DNA of 64,000 nucleotides, from the NCBI GenBank assembly GCA_948099385.1, contig CANUEZ040000196.1, positions 4,757,001-4,821,000 on the forward strand, in the 5' to 3' direction. The position numbers and the translations under genes are program-made. Numbering within the stretch: position 1 is the first letter of the stretch; every line of letters starts with the position of its first letter. The notes under the pieces are model-generated. The model did no database searches. It was not told where the DNA came from and saw only the letters and a program-made list of their open reading frames with translations. Source of the stretch: Fasciola hepatica. Taxonomy: Eukaryota > Platyhelminthes > Trematoda > Plagiorchiida > Fasciolidae. Positions 25,680-40,800 of this stretch are shown piece by piece.

Positions 25680-26430
25680 ACATCGACCGAGCCCCCACGG
25701 GCACTCCAACAACCGGTGAACCATTGTGAATCGAACAACTTAACAACACAAGGCTATCCGGGATGGCTCTCAACGCTTTGTTCAACATCTACACTACATG
25801 ATATAGCACCCTTCCCAAACTCGCTTCAAATTTGAATGGTAAGAACCAGCTTCGCGCACAACGATCGACTCGTATGATGGATGACTTCTCTGTAGGGGCC
25901 TAAGTACAACCAACGCATTCCCAAATGAACAACCTACACAGCTTCCTTACTATGCATGCAATTGATTAGTAGTACGAGATTAGATTAGATTATATTAGAT
26001 TTGTATAATATGATTGTTCATGCAGCTTGAACGCTCAACTGAGCATTGAAATCCATGGAAGCACTGTACAGCTGTTTCATCCTCTAAGGGACTCGACTCA
26101 TCAGCAGTGCACATCGACCGAGCCCCCACGGGCACTCCAACAACCGGTGAACCATTGTGAATCGAACAACTTAACAACACAAGTCTATCCGGGATGGCTC
26201 TCAACGCTTTGTTCAACATCTACACTACATGATATAGTACCCTTCCCAAACTCGCTTCAAATTTGAATGGTAAGAACCAGCTTCGCGCACACCGATCGAC
26301 TCCTATGATGGATGACTTCTCTGTAGGGGCCTAAGTACAACCAACGCATTCACAAATGAACAACCTACACAGCTTCCTTACTATGCATGCAATTGATTAG
26401 TAGTACGAGATTAGATTAGATTAGATTAGA

Positions 26431-29300
26431 TTAGATTTGTATAATATGATTGATCATGCAGCTTGAACGCTCAACTGAGCATTGAAATCCATGGAAGCAC
26501 TGTACAGCTGTTTCATCCTCTAAGGGACTCGACTCATCAGCAGTGCACATCGACCGAGCCGCCACGGGCACTCCAACAACCGGTGAAACATTGTGAATCG
26601 AACAACTTAACAACACAAGGCTATCCGGGATGGCTATCAACGCTTTGTTCAACATCTACACTACATGATACAGTACCCTTCCCAAACTCGCTTCAAATTT
26701 GAATGGTAAGAACCAGCTTCGCGCACACCGATCGACTCGTATGATGGATGACTTCTCTGTAGGGGCCTAAGTACAACCAACGCATTCCTAAATGAACAAC
26801 CTACACAGCTCCCTTACTATGCATGCAAATGATTAGTAGTACGAGATTAGATTAGATTAGATTAGATTAGATTTGTATAATATGATTGATCATGCAGCTT
26901 GAACGCTCAACTGAGCATTGAAATCCATGGAAGCACTGTACAGCTGTTTCATCCTCTAAGGGACTCGACTCATCAGCAGTGCACATCGACCGAGCCCCCA
27001 AGGGCACTCCAACAACCGGTGAACCATTGTGAATCGAACAACTTAACAACACAAGGCTATCCGGGATGGCTCTCAACGCTTTGTTCAACATCTACACTAC
27101 ATGATATAGCACCCTTCCGAAACTCGCTTCAAATTTGAATGGTAAGAACCAGCTTCGCGCAAACCGATCGACTCCTATGATGGATGACTTCTCTGTAGGG
27201 GCCTAAGTACAACCAACGCATTCCCAAATGAAAAACCTACACAGCTTCCTTACTATGCATGCAATTGATTAGTAGTACGAGATTAGATCAGATTAGATTA
27301 GATTTGTACAATATGATTGATCATGCAGCTTGAACGCTCAACTGAGCATTGAAATCCATGTAAGCACTGTACAGCTGTTTCATCCTCTAAGGGACTCGAC
27401 TCATCAGCAGTGCACATCGACCGAGCCCCCACGGGCACTCCAACAACCGGTGAACCATTGTGAATCGAACAACTTATCAACACAAGGCTATCCGGGATGG
27501 CTATCAACGCTTTGTTCAACATCTACACTACATGATATAGCACCGTTCCCAAACTCGCTTCAAATTTGAATGGTAAGAACCAGCTTCGCGCACACCGATC
27601 GACTCCTATGATGGATGACTTCTCTGTAGGGGCCTAAGTACAACCAACGCATTCCCAAATGAACAACCTACACAGCTTCCTTACTATGCATGCAATTGAT
27701 TAGTAGTACGAGATTAGATCAGATTAGATTAGATTTGTATAATATGATTGATCATGCAGCTTGAACGCTCAACTGAGCATTGAAATCCATGGAAGCACTG
27801 TACAGCTGTTTCATCCTCTAAGGGACTCGACTCATCAGCAGTGCACATCGACCGAGCCCCCACGGGCACTCCAACAACCGGTGAACCATTGTGAATCGAA
27901 CAACTTAACAACACAAGGCTATCCGGGATGGCTCTCAACGCTTTGTTCAACATCTACACTACATGATATAGCACCCTTCCCAAACTCGCTTCAAATTTGA
28001 ATGGTAAGAACCAGCTTCGCGCACACCGATCGACTCCTATGATGGATGACTTCTCTGTAGGGGCCTAAGTACAACCAACGCATTCACAAATGAACAACCT
28101 ACACAGCTTCCTTACTATGCATGCAATTGATTAGTAGTACGAGATTAGATTAGATTAGATTAGATTAGATTTGTATAATATGATTGATCATGCAGCTTGA
28201 ACGCTCAACTGAGCATTGAAATCCATGGAAGCACTGTACAGCTGTTTCATCCTCTAAGGGACTCGACTCATCAGCAGTGCACATCGACCGAGCCCCCACG
28301 GGCACTCCAACAACCGGTGAAACATTGTGAATCGAACAACTTAACAACACAAGGCTATCCGGGATGGCTATCAACGCTTTGTTCAACATCTACACTACAT
28401 GATACAGTACCCTTCAAAAATTGGCTTCAAATTTGAATGGTAAGAACCAGCTTCGCGCACACCGATCGACTCCTATGATGGATGACTTCTCTGTAGGGGC
28501 CTAAGTACAACCAACGCATTCCTAAATGAACAACCTACACAGCTCCCTTACTATGCATGCAAATGATTAGTAGTACGAGATTAGATTAGATTAGATTAGA
28601 TTAGATTTGTATAATATGATTGATCATGCAGCTTGAACGCTCAACTGAGCATTGAAATCCATGGAAGCACTGTACAGCTGTTTCATCCTCTAAGGGACTC
28701 GACTCATCAGCAGTGCACATCGACCGAGCCCCCAAGGGCACTCCAACAACCGGTGAACCATTGTGAATCGAACAACTTAACAACACAAGGCTATCCGGGA
28801 TGGCTCTCAACGCTTTGTTCAACATCTACACTACATGATATAGCACCCTTCCGAAACTCGCTTCAAATTTGAATGGTAAGAACCAGCTTCGCGCAAACCG
28901 ATCGACTCCTATGATGGATGACTTCTCTGTAGGGGCCTAAGTACAACCAACGCATTCCCAAATGAAAAACCTACACAGCTTCCTTACTATGCATGCAATT
29001 GATTAGTAGTACGAGATTAGATTAGATTAGATTAGATTAGATTTGTACAATATGATTGATCATGCAGCTTGAACGCTCAACTGAGCATTGAAATCCATGT
29101 AAGCACTGTACAGCTGTTTCATCCTCTAAGGGACTCGACTCATCAGCAGTGCACATCGACCGAGCCCCCACGGGCACTCCAACAACCGGTGAACCATTGT
29201 GAATCGAACAACTTATCAACACAAGGCTATCCGGGATGGCTATCAACGCTTTGTTCAACATCTACACTACATGATATAGCACCGTTCCCAAACTCGCTTC
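26431..29300 (-). repeat. Four-monomer duplication in B (period 1734-1739 bp)
   Basis: The monomer series beginning at about 26.4 kb is repeated from about 28.1 kb. Shared rare markers are GAAACATTGTG (26585 and 28319), ATGATACAGTACCC (26666 and 28400), CCCCCAAGGGC (26995 and 28729) and TTTGTACAATATG (27303 and 29042). The period grows from 1734 to 1739 where one ATTAG unit was gained. Confidence 0.85.
27231..27235 (-). terminator. T5 run on the B sense strand (about ten monomers)
   Basis: Most B monomers read AAATGAACAACC on the + strand here. About ten read AAATGAAAAACC, giving TTTTT on the - strand: near 27231, 28965, 30694, 32418, 33708, 36296, 37593, 41480, 43204 and 44936. A T run of this length would stop RNA polymerase III if that enzyme is used; otherwise it has no evident meaning. 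Confidence 0.2.
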
Positions 29301-31688
29301 AAATTTGAATGGTAAGAACCAGCTTCGCGCACACCGATCGACTCCTATGATGGATGACTTCTCTGTAGGGGCCTAAGTACAACCAACGCATTCCCAAATG
29401 AACAACCTACACAGCTTCCTTACTATGCATGCAATTGATTAGTAGTACGAGATTAGATCAGATTAGATTAGATTTGTATAATATGATTGATCATGCAGCT
29501 TGAACGCTCAACTGAGCATTGAAATCCATGGAAGCACTGTACAGCTGTTTCATCCTCTAAGGGACTCGACTCATCAGCAGTGCACATCGACCGAGCCCCC
29601 ACGGGCACTCCAACAACCGGTGAACCATTGTGAATCGAACAACTTAACAACACAAGGCTATCCGGGATGGCGCTCAACGCTTTGTTCAACATCTACACTA
29701 CATGATATAGCACCCTTCCCAAACTCGCTTCAAATTTGAATGGTAAGAACCAGCTTCGCGCACACCGATCGACTCCTATGATGGATGACTTCTCTGTAGG
29801 GGCCTAAGTACAACCAACGCATTCACAAATGAACAACCTACACAGCTTCCCTACTATGCATGCAATTGATTAGTAGTACGAGATTAGATTAGATTAGATT
29901 AGATTTGTATAATATGATTGATCATGCAGCTTGAACGCTCAATAGAGCATTGAAATCTATGGAAGCACTGTACAGCTGTTTCATCCTCTAAGGGACTCGA
30001 CTCATCAGCAGTGCACATCGACCGAGCCCCCACGGGCACTCCAACAACCGGTGAACCATTGTGAATCGAACAACCTAACAACACAAGGCTATCCGGGATG
30101 GCTATCAACGCTTTGTTCAACATCTACACTACATGATATAGCACCGTTCCCAAACTCGCTTCAAATTTGAATGGTTAGAACCAGCTTCGCGCACACCGAT
30201 CGACTCCTATGATGGATGACTTCTCTGTAGGGGCCTAAGTACAACCAACGCATTCCCAAATGAACAACCTACACAGCTTCCTTACTATGCATGCAAATGA
30301 TTAGTAGTACGAGATTAGATCAGATTAGATTAGATTTGTATAATATGATTGATCATGCAGCTTGAACGCTCAACTGAGCATTGAAATCCATGGAAGCACT
30401 GTACAGCTGTTTCATCCTCTAAGGGACTCGACTCATCAGCAGTGCACATCGACCGAGCCCCCACGGGCACTCCAACAACCGGTGAACCATTGTGAATCGA
30501 ACAACTTAACAACACAAGTCTATCCGGGATGGCTATCAACGCTTTGTTCAACATCTACACTACATGATATAGCACCCTTCCGAAACTCGCTTCAAATTTG
30601 AATGGTAAGAACCAGCTTCGCGCACACCGATCGACTCCTATGATGGATGACTTCTCTGTAGGGGCCTAAGTACAACCAACGCATTCCCAAATGAAAAACC
30701 TACGCAGCTTCCTTACTATGCATGCAATTGATTAGTAGTACGAGATAAGTTCAGATTAGATTAGATTTGTATAATATGATTGATCATGCAGCTTGAACGC
30801 TCAACTGAGCATTGAAATCCATGGAAGCACTGTACAGCTGTTTCATCCTCTAAGGGACTCGACTCATCAGCAGTGCACATCGACCGAGCAACCACGGGCA
30901 CTCCAACAACCGGTGAACCATTGTGAATCGAACAACTTATCAACACAAGGCTATCCGGGATGGCTATCAACGCTTTGTTCAACATCTACACTACATGATA
31001 TAGCACCCTTCCCAAACTCGCTCTAAATTTGAATGGTAAGAACCAGCTTCGCGCACACCGATCGACTCCTATGATGGATGACTTCTCTGTAGGGGCCTAA
31101 GTACAACCAACGCATTCCCAAATGAACAACCTACACAGCTTCCTTACTATGCATGCAATTGATTAGTAGTACGAGATTAGATTAGATTAGATTAGATTTG
31201 TATAATATGATTGATCATGCAGCTTGAACGCTCAACTGAGCATTGAAATCCATGGAAGCACTGTACAGCTGTTTCATCCTCTAAGGGACTCGACTCATCA
31301 GCAGTGCACATCGACCGAGCCCCCACGGGCACTCCAACAACCGGTGAACCATTGTGAATCGAACAACTTAACAACACAAGTCTATCCGGGATGGCTATCA
31401 ACGCTTTGTTCAACATCTACACTACATGATATAGCACCCTTCCGAAACTCGCTTCAAATTTGAATGGTAAGAACCAGCTTCGCGCACACCGATCGACTCC
31501 TATGATGGATGACTTCTCTGTAGGGGCCTAAGTACAACCAACGCATTCCCAAATGAACAACCTACACAGCTTCCTTACTATGCATGCAAATGATTAGTAG
31601 TACGAGATTAGATCAGATTAGATTAGATTTGTATAATATGATTGATCATGCAGCTTGAACGCTCAACTGAGCATTGAAATCCATGGAA

Positions 31689-31738
31689 GCACTGAACAGC
31701 TGTTTCATCCTCTAAGGGACTCGACTCATCAGCAGTGC
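31689..31738 (-). ncRNA. Hammerhead variant with U17 at the cleavage site
   Basis: The cleavage dinucleotide is TT in place of TA on the - strand (+ strand CACTGAACAG). Hammerheads accept A, C or U at position 17, so cleavage is allowed but U17 is usually slower. Core boxes are intact. Confidence 0.75.
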
Positions 31739-32978
31739 ACATCGACCGAGCAACCACGGGCACTCCAACAACCGGTGAACCATTGTGAATCGAACAACTT
31801 AACAACACAAGGCTATCCGGGATGGCTCTCAACGCTTTGTTCAACATCTACACTACATGATATAGCACCCTTCCCAAACTCGCTTCAAATTTGAATGGTA
31901 AGAACCAGCTTCGCGCATACCGATCGACTCCTATGATGGATGACCTCTCTGTAGGGGCCTAAGTACAACCAACGCATTCCCAAATGAACAACCTACACAG
32001 CTTCCCTACTATGCATGCAATTGATTAGTAGTACGAGATTAGATTAGATTAGATTAGATTTGTATAATATGATTGATCATGCAGCTTGAACGCTCAATTG
32101 AGCATTGAAATCCATGGAAGCACTGTACAGCTGTTTCATCCTCTAAGGGACTCGACTCATCAGCAGTGCACATCGACCGAGCCCCCACGGGCACTCCAAC
32201 AACCGGTGAACCATTGTGAATCGAACAACTTAACAACACAAGGCTATCCGGGATGGCTCTCAACGCTTTGTTCAACATCTACACTACATGATATAGCACC
32301 GTTCCCAAACTCGCTTCAAATTTGAATGGTTAGAACCAGCTTCGCGCACACCGATCGACTCCTATGATGGATGACTTCTCTGTAGGGGCCTAAGTACAAC
32401 CAACGCATTCCCAAATGAAAAACCTACACAGCTTCCTTACTATGCATGCAATTGATTAGTAGTACGAGATTAGATCAGATCAGATTAGATTTGTATATGA
32501 TTGATCATGCAGCTTGAACGCTCAACGGAGCATTGAAATCCATGGAAGCACTGTACAGCTGTTTCATCCTCTAAGGGACTCGACTCATCAGCAGTGCACA
32601 TCGACCGAGCCCCCACGGGCACTCCAACAACCGGTGAACCATTGTGAATCGAACAACTTAACAACACAAGGCTATCCGGGATGGCTCTCAACGCTTTGTT
32701 CAACATCTACACTACATGATATAGCACCCTTCCGAAACTCGCTTCAAATTTGAATGGTAAGAACCAGCTTCGCGCACACCGATCGACTCCTATGATGGAT
32801 GACTTCTCTGTAGGGGCGTAAGTACAACCAACGCATTCACAAATGAACAACCTACACAGCTTCCTTACTATGCATGCAATTGATTAGTAGTACGAGATTA
32901 GATTAGATTAGATTAGATTTGTATAATATGATTGATCATGCAGCTTGAACGCTCAACTGAGCATTGAAATCCATGGAA

Positions 32979-33028
32979 GCACTGAACAGCTGTTTCATCC
33001 TCTAAGGGACTCGACTCATCAGCAGTGC
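32979..33028 (-). ncRNA. Hammerhead variant with U17 at the cleavage site
   Basis: Same A17-to-U change as the copy at 31689, exactly one 1290-bp trimer period away, so inherited by segmental amplification. Confidence 0.75.
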
Positions 33029-35789
33029 ACATCGACCGAGCCCCCACGGGCACTCCAACAACCGGTGAACCATTGTGAATCGAACAACTTAACAACACAA
33101 GGCTATCCGGGATGGCTATCAACGCTTTGTTCAACATCTACACTACATGATATAGCACCCTTCCCAAACTCGCTTCAAATTTGAATGGTAAGAACCAGCT
33201 TCGCGCATACCGATCGACTCCTATGATGGATGACCTCTCTGTAGGGGCCTAAGTACAACCAACGCATTCCCAAATGAACAACCTACACAGCTTCCCTACT
33301 ATGCATGCAATTGATTAGTAGTACGAGATTAGATTAGATTAGATTAGATTTGTATAATATGATTGATCATGCAGCTTGAACGCTCAATTGAGCATTGAAA
33401 TCCATGGAAGCACTGTACAGCTGTTTCATCCTCTAAGGGACTCGACTCATCAGCAGTGCACATCGACCGAGCCCCCACGGGCACTCCAACAACCGGTGAA
33501 CCATTGTGAATCGAACAACTTAACAACACAAGGCTATCCGGGATGGCTCTCAACGCTTTGTTCAACATCTACACTACATGATATAGCACCGTTCCCAAAC
33601 TCGCTTCAAATTTGAATGGTTAGAACCAGCTTCGCGCACACCGATCGACTCCTATGATGGATGACTTCTCTGTAGGGGCCTAAGTACAACCAACGCATTC
33701 CCAAATGAAAAACCTACACAGCTTCCTTACTATGCATGCAATTGATTAGTAGTACGAGATTAGATCAGATCAGATTAGATTTGTATATGATTGATCATGC
33801 AGCTTGAACGCTCAACGGAGCATTGAAATCCATGTAAGCACTGTACAGCTGTTTCATCCTCTAAGGGACTCGACTCATCAGCAGTGCACATCGACCGAGC
33901 CCCCACGGGCACTCCAACAACCGGTGAACCATTGTGAATCGAACAACTTAACAACACAAGGCTATCCGGGATGGCTCTCAACGCTTTGTTCAACATCTAC
34001 ACTACATGATATAGCACCCTTCCCAAACTCGCTTCAAATTTGAATGGTAAGAACCAGCTTCGCGCACACCGATCGACTCCTATGATGGATGACTTCTCTG
34101 AAGGGGCCTAAGTACAACCAACGCATTCCCAAATGAACAACCTACACAGCTTCCTTACTATGCATGCAATTGATTAGTAGTACGAGATTAGATCAGATCA
34201 GATTAGATTTGTATAATATGATTGATCATGCAGCTTGAACGCTCAACTGAGCATTGAAATCCATGGAAGCACTGTACAGCTGTTTCATCCTCTAAGGGAC
34301 TCGACTCATCAGCAGTGCACATCGACCGAGCCCCCACGGGCACTCCAACAACCGGTGAACCATTGTGAATCGAACAACTTAACAACACAAGGCTATCCGC
34401 GATGGCTCTCAACGCTTTGTTCAACATCTACACTACATGATATAGCACCGTTCCCAAACTCGCTTCAAATTTGAATGGTAAGAACCAGCTTCGCGCACAC
34501 CGATCGACTCGTATGATGGATGACTTCTCTGTAGGGGCCTAAGTACAACCAACGCATTCCCAAATGAACAACCTACACAGCTTCCTTACTATGCATGCAA
34601 TTGATTAGTAGTACGAGATTAGAACAGATTAGATTAGATTTGTATAATATGATTGATCATGCAGCTTGAACGCTCAACTGAGCATTGAAATCCATGGAAG
34701 CACTGTACAGCTGTTTCATCCTCTAAGGGACTCGACTCATCAGCAGTGCACATCGACCGAGCCCCCACGGGCACTCCAACAACCGGTGAACCATTGTGAA
34801 TCGAACAACTTAACAACACAAGGCTATCCGGGATGGCTCTCAACGCTTTGTTCAACATCTACACTACATGATATAGCACCGTTCCCAAACTCGCTTCAAA
34901 TTTGAACGGTAAGAACCAGCTTCGCGCACACCGATCGACTCCTATGATGGATGACTTCTCTGTAGGGGCCTAAGTACAACCAACGCATTCACAAATGAAC
35001 AACCTACACAGCTTCCTTACTATGCATGCAATTGATTAGTAGTGCGAGATTAGTTTAGATAAGATTAGATTAGATTTGTATAATATGATTGATCATGCAG
35101 CTTGAACGCTCAACTGAGCATTGAAATCCATGGAAGCACTGTACAGCTGTTTCATCCTCTAAGGGACTCGACTCATCAGCAGTGCACATCGACCGAGCCC
35201 CCACGGGCACTCCAACAACCGGTGAACCATTGTGAATCGAACAACTTAACAACACAAGGCTATCCGGGATGGCTATCAACGCTTTGTTCAAAATCTACAC
35301 TACGTGATATAGCACCCTTCCCAAACTCGCTTCAAATTTGAATGGTAAGAACCAGCTTCGCGCACACCGATCGACTCCTATGATGGATGACTTCTCTGTA
35401 GTGGCGTAAGTACAATCAACGCATTCCCAAATGAACAACCTACACAGCTTCCTTACTATGCATGCAATTGATTAGTAGTACGAGATTAGATTAGATTAGA
35501 TTAGATTTGTATAATATGATTGATCATGCAGCTTGAACGCTCAACTGAGCATTGAAATCCATGGAAGCACTGTACAGCTGTTTCATCCTCTAAGGGACTC
35601 GACTCATCAGCAGTGCACATCGACCGAGCAACCACGGGCACTCCAACAACCGGTGAACCATTGTGAATCGAACAACTTAACAACACAAGGCTATCCGGGA
35701 TGGCTCTCAACGCTTTGTTCAACATCTACACTACATGATATAGCACCGTTCCCAAACTCGCTTCAAATTTGAATGGTAAGAACCAGCTT

Positions 35790-38390
35790 CGCGCAGACCG
35801 ATCGACTCCTATGATGGATGACTTCTCTGTAGGGGCCTAAGTACAACCAACGCATTCCCAAATGAACAACCTACACAGCTTCCCTACTATGCATGCAATT
35901 GATTAGTAGTACGAGATTAGATTAGATTAGATTAGATTTGTATAATATGATTGATCATGCAGCTTGAACGCTCAATTGAGCATTGAAATCCATGGAAGCA
36001 CTGTACAGCTGTTTCATCCTCTAAGGGACTCGACTCATCAGCAGTGCACATCGACCGAGCCCCCACGGGCACTCCAACAACCGGTGAACCATTGTGAATC
36101 GAACAACTTAACAACACAAGGCTATCCGGGATGGCTCTCAACGCTTTGTTCAACATCTACACTACATGATATAGCACCCTTCCCAAACTCGCTTCAAATT
36201 TGAATGGTAAGAACCAGCTTCGCGCACACCGATCGACTCCTATGATGGATGACTTCTCTGTAGGGGCCTAAGTACAACCAACGCATTCCCAAATGAAAAA
36301 CCTACACAGCTTCCTTACTATGCATGCAATTGATTAGTAGTACGAGATTAGATCAGATCAGATTAGATTTGTATAATATGATTGATCATGCAGCTTGAAC
36401 GCTCAACTGAGCATTGAAATCCATGGAAGCACTGTACAGCTGTTTCATCCTCTAAGGGACTCGACTCATCAGCAGTGCACATCGACCGAGCCCCCACGGG
36501 CACTCCAACAACCGGTGAACCATTGTGAATCGAACAACTTAACAACACAAGGCTATCCGGGATGGCTCTGAACGCTTTGTTCAACATCTACACTACATGA
36601 TATAGCACCCTTCCGAAACTCGCTTCAAATTTGAATGGTAAGAACCAGCTTCGCGCACACCGATCGACTCCTATGATGGATGACTTCTCTGTAGGGGCCT
36701 AAGTGAAACCAACGCATTCCCAAATGAACAACCTACACAGCTTCCTTACTATGCATGCAATAATAAGTAGTACGAGATTAGATCAGATCAGATTAGATTA
36801 GATTTGTATAATATGATTGATCATGCAGCTTGAACGCTCAACTGAGCATTGAAATCCATGGAAGCACTGTACAGCTGTTTCATCCTCTAAGGGACTCGAC
36901 TCATCAGCAGTGCACATCGACCGAGCCCCCACGGGCACTCCAACAACCGGTGAACCATTGTGAATCGAACAACTTAACAACACAAGGCTATCCGGGATGG
37001 CTCTCAACGCTTTGTTCAACATCTACACTACATGATATAGCACCGTTCCCAAACTCGCTTCAAATTTGAATGGTAAGAACCAGCTTCGCGCAGACCGATC
37101 GACTCCTATGATGGATGACTTCTCTGTAGGGGCCTAAGTACAACCAACGCATTCCCAAATGAACAACCTACACAGCTTCCCTACTATGCATGCAATTGAT
37201 TAGTAGTACGAGATTAGATTAGATTAGATTAGATTTGTATAATATGATTGATCATGCAGCTTGAACGCTCAATTGAGCATTGAAATCCATGGAAGCACTG
37301 TACAGCTGTTTCATCCTCTAAGGGACTCGACTCATCAGCAGTGCACATCGACCGAGCCCCCACGGGCACTCCAACAACCGGTGAACCATTGTGAATCGAA
37401 CAACTTAACAACACAAGGCTATCCGGGATGGCTCTCAACGCTTTGTTCAACATCTACACTACATGATATAGCACCCTTCCCAAACTCGCTTCAAATTTGA
37501 ATGGTAAGAACCAGCTTCGCGCACACCGATCGACTCCTATGATGGATGACTTCTCTGTAGGGGCCTAAGTACAACCAACGCATTCCCAAATGAAAAACCT
37601 ACACAGCTTCCTTACTATGCATGCAATTGATTAGTAGTACGAGATTAGATCAGATCAGATTAGATTTGTATAATATGATTGATCATGCAGCTTGAACGCT
37701 CAACTGAGCATTGAAATCCATGGAAGCACTGTACAGCTGTTTCATCCTCTAAGGGACTCGACTCATCAGCAGTGCACATCGACCGAGCCCCCACGGGCAC
37801 TCCAACAACCGGTGAACCATTGTGAATCGAACAACTTAACAACACAAGGCTATCCGGGATGGCTCTGAACGCTTTGTTCAACATCTACACTACATGATAT
37901 AGCACCCTTCCGAAACTCGCTTCAAATTTGAATGGTAAGAACCAGCTTCGCGCACACCGATCGACTCCTATGATGGATGACTTCTCTGTAGGGGCCTAAG
38001 TGAAACCAACGCATTCCCAAATGAACAACCTACACAGCTTCCTTACTATGCATGCAATAATAAGTAGTACGAGATTAGATCAGATCAGATTAGATTAGAT
38101 TTGTATAATATGATTGATCATGCAGCTTGAACGCTCAACTGAGCATTGAAATCCATGGAAGCACTGTACAGCTGTTTCATCCTCTAAGGGACTCGACTCA
38201 TCAGCAGTGCACATCGACCGAGCCCCCACGGGCACTCCAACAACCGGTGAACCATTGTGAATCGAACAACTTAACAACACAAGGCTATCCGGGATGGCTC
38301 TCAACGCTTTGTTCAACATCTACACTACATGATATAGCACCGTTCCCAAACTCGCTTCAAATTTGAATGGTAAGAACCAGCTTCGCGCAC
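35790..38390 (-). repeat. Three-monomer duplication in B (period 1297 bp)
   Basis: CGCGCAGACCG (near 35792 and 37089), GCTCTGAACGC (near 36565 and 37862), AAGTGAAACC (near 36702 and 37999) and GCAATAATAAGTAG recur at 1297 bases. Confidence 0.83.
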
Positions 38391-40750
38391 ACCGATCGAC
38401 TCCTATGATGGATGACTTCTCTGTAGGGGCCTAAGTACAACCAACGCATTCCTAAATGAACAACCTACACAGCTTCCTTACTATGCATGCAATTGATTAG
38501 TAGTACGAGATTAGATCAGATTAGATTAGATTTGTATAATATGATTGATCATGCAGCTTGAACGCTCAATTGAGCATTGAAATCCATGGAAGCACTGTAC
38601 ATCTGTTTCATCCTCTACGGGACTCGACTCATCAGCAGTGCACATCGACCGAGCCCACACGGGCACTCCAACAACCGGTGAACCATTTTGAATCGAACAA
38701 CTTAACAACACAAGGCTATCCGGGACGGCTCTCAACGCTTTGTTCAACATCTACACTACATGATATAGCACCCTTCCCAAACTCGCTTCAAATTTGAATG
38801 GTAAGAACCAGCTTCGCGCACACCGATCGACTCGTATGATGGATGACTTCTCTGTAGGGGCCTAAGTACAACCAACGCATTCCCAAATGAACAACCTACA
38901 CAGCTTCCTTACTATGCATGCAATTGATTAGTAGTACGAGATTAGATTAGATCAGATTAGATTAGATTTGTATAATATGATTGATCATGCAGCTTGAACG
39001 CTCAACTGAGCATTGAAATCCATGGAAGCACTGTACAGCTGTTTCATCCTCTAAGGGACTCGACTCATCAGCAGTGCACATCGACCGAGCCCCCACGGGC
39101 ACTCCAACAACCGGTGAACCACTGTGAATCGAACAACTTAACAAAACAAGGCTATCCGGGATGGCTCTCAACGCTTTGTTCAACATCTACACTACATGAT
39201 ATAGCACCCTTCCCAATTTCGCTCCAAATTTGAATGGTAAGAACCAGCTTCGCGCACACCGATCGACTCCTATGATGGATGACTTCTCTGTAGGGGCCTA
39301 AGTACAACCAACGCATTCCTAAATGAACAACCAACACAGCTTCCTTACTATGCATGCAATTGATTAGTAGTACGAGATTAGATCAGATCAGATTAGATTT
39401 GTATAATATGATTGATCATGCAGCTTGAACGCTCAACTGAGCATTGAAATCCATGGAAGCACTGTACAGCTGTTTCATCCTCTAAGGGACTCGACTCATC
39501 AGCAGTGCACATCGACCGAGCCCCCACGGGCACTCCAACAACCGGTGAACCATTGTGAATCGAACAACTTAACAACACAAGGCTATCCGGGATGGCTCTC
39601 AACGCTTTGTTCAACATCTACACTACATGATATAGCACCCTTACCAAACTCGCTTCAATTTTGAATGGTAAGAACCAGCTTCGCGCACACCGATCGACTC
39701 CTATGATGGATGACTTCTCTGTAGGGGCCTAAGTACAACCAACGCATTCCCAAATGAACAACCTACACAGCTTCCCTACAATGCATGCAATAATTAGTAG
39801 TACGAGATTAGATCAGATTAGATTAGATTTGTATAATATGATTGATCATGCAGTATGAACGCTCAACTGAGCATTGAAATCCATGGAAGCACTGTACAGC
39901 TGTTTCATCCTCTAAGGGACTCGACTCATCAGCAGTGCACATCGACCGAGCCCCCACGGGCACTCCAACAACCGGTGAACCATTGTGAATCGAACAACTT
40001 AACAACACAAGGCTATCCGGGATGGCCATCAACGCTTTGTTCAACATCTACACTACATGATATAGCACCCTTCCCAAACTCGCTTCAAATTTGAATGGTA
40101 AGAACCAGCTTCGCGCACACCGATCGACTCGTATGATGGATGACTTCTCTGTAGGGGCCTAAGTACAACCAACGCATTCCCAAATGAACAACCTACACAG
40201 CTTCCTTACTATGCATGCAATTGATTAGTAGTACGAGATTAGATCAGATCAGATTAGATTTGTATAATATGATTGATCATGCAGCTTGACCGCTCAACTG
40301 AGCATTGAAATCCATGGAAGCACTGTACAGCTGTTTCATCCTCTAAGGGACTCGACTCATCAGCAGTGCACATCGACCGAGCCCCCACGGGCACTCCAAC
40401 AACCGGTGAACCATTGTGAATCGAACAACTTAACAACACAAGGCTATCCGGGATGGCTATCAACGCTTTGTTCAACATCTACACTACATGATATAGCACC
40501 CTTCCCAAACTCGCTTCAAATTTGAATGGTAGGAACCAGCTTCGCGCACATCGATCGACTCGTATGATGGATGACTTCTCTGTAGGGGCCTAAGTTCAAC
40601 CAACGCATTCCCAAATGAACAACCTACACAGCTTCCTTACTATGCATGCAATTGATTAGTAGTACGAGATTAGATCAGATTAGATTAGATTTGTATAATA
40701 TGATTGATCATGCAGCTTGAACGCTCAACTGAGCACTGAAATCCATGGAA

Positions 40751-40800
40751 GCACTGTACAGCTGTTTCATCCTCTAAGGGACTCGACTGATCAGCAGTGC
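40751..40800 (-). pseudogene. Hammerhead copy with G8-to-C core change
   Basis: The core box reads CTGATCA instead of CTGATGA (the + strand has G in place of C at 40789). G8 pairs with C3 and its 2'-hydroxyl acts as the general acid in the solved full-length hammerhead structures, and C3 is unchanged, so this copy should be inactive. The change also creates a TGATCA palindrome (BclI site) that marks the variant. Confidence 0.75.

Larger units (their letters stand above)
31623..34202 (-). repeat. Three-monomer duplication in B (period 1290 bp)
   Basis: Two consecutive trimers share the U17 ribozyme variant (31689 and 32979), CGCGCATACCG (about 31911 and 33201), ATGACCTCTCTG and the monomer with TTTGTATATGATTG and CTCAACGGAG (near 32490 and 33780). 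Confidence 0.85.
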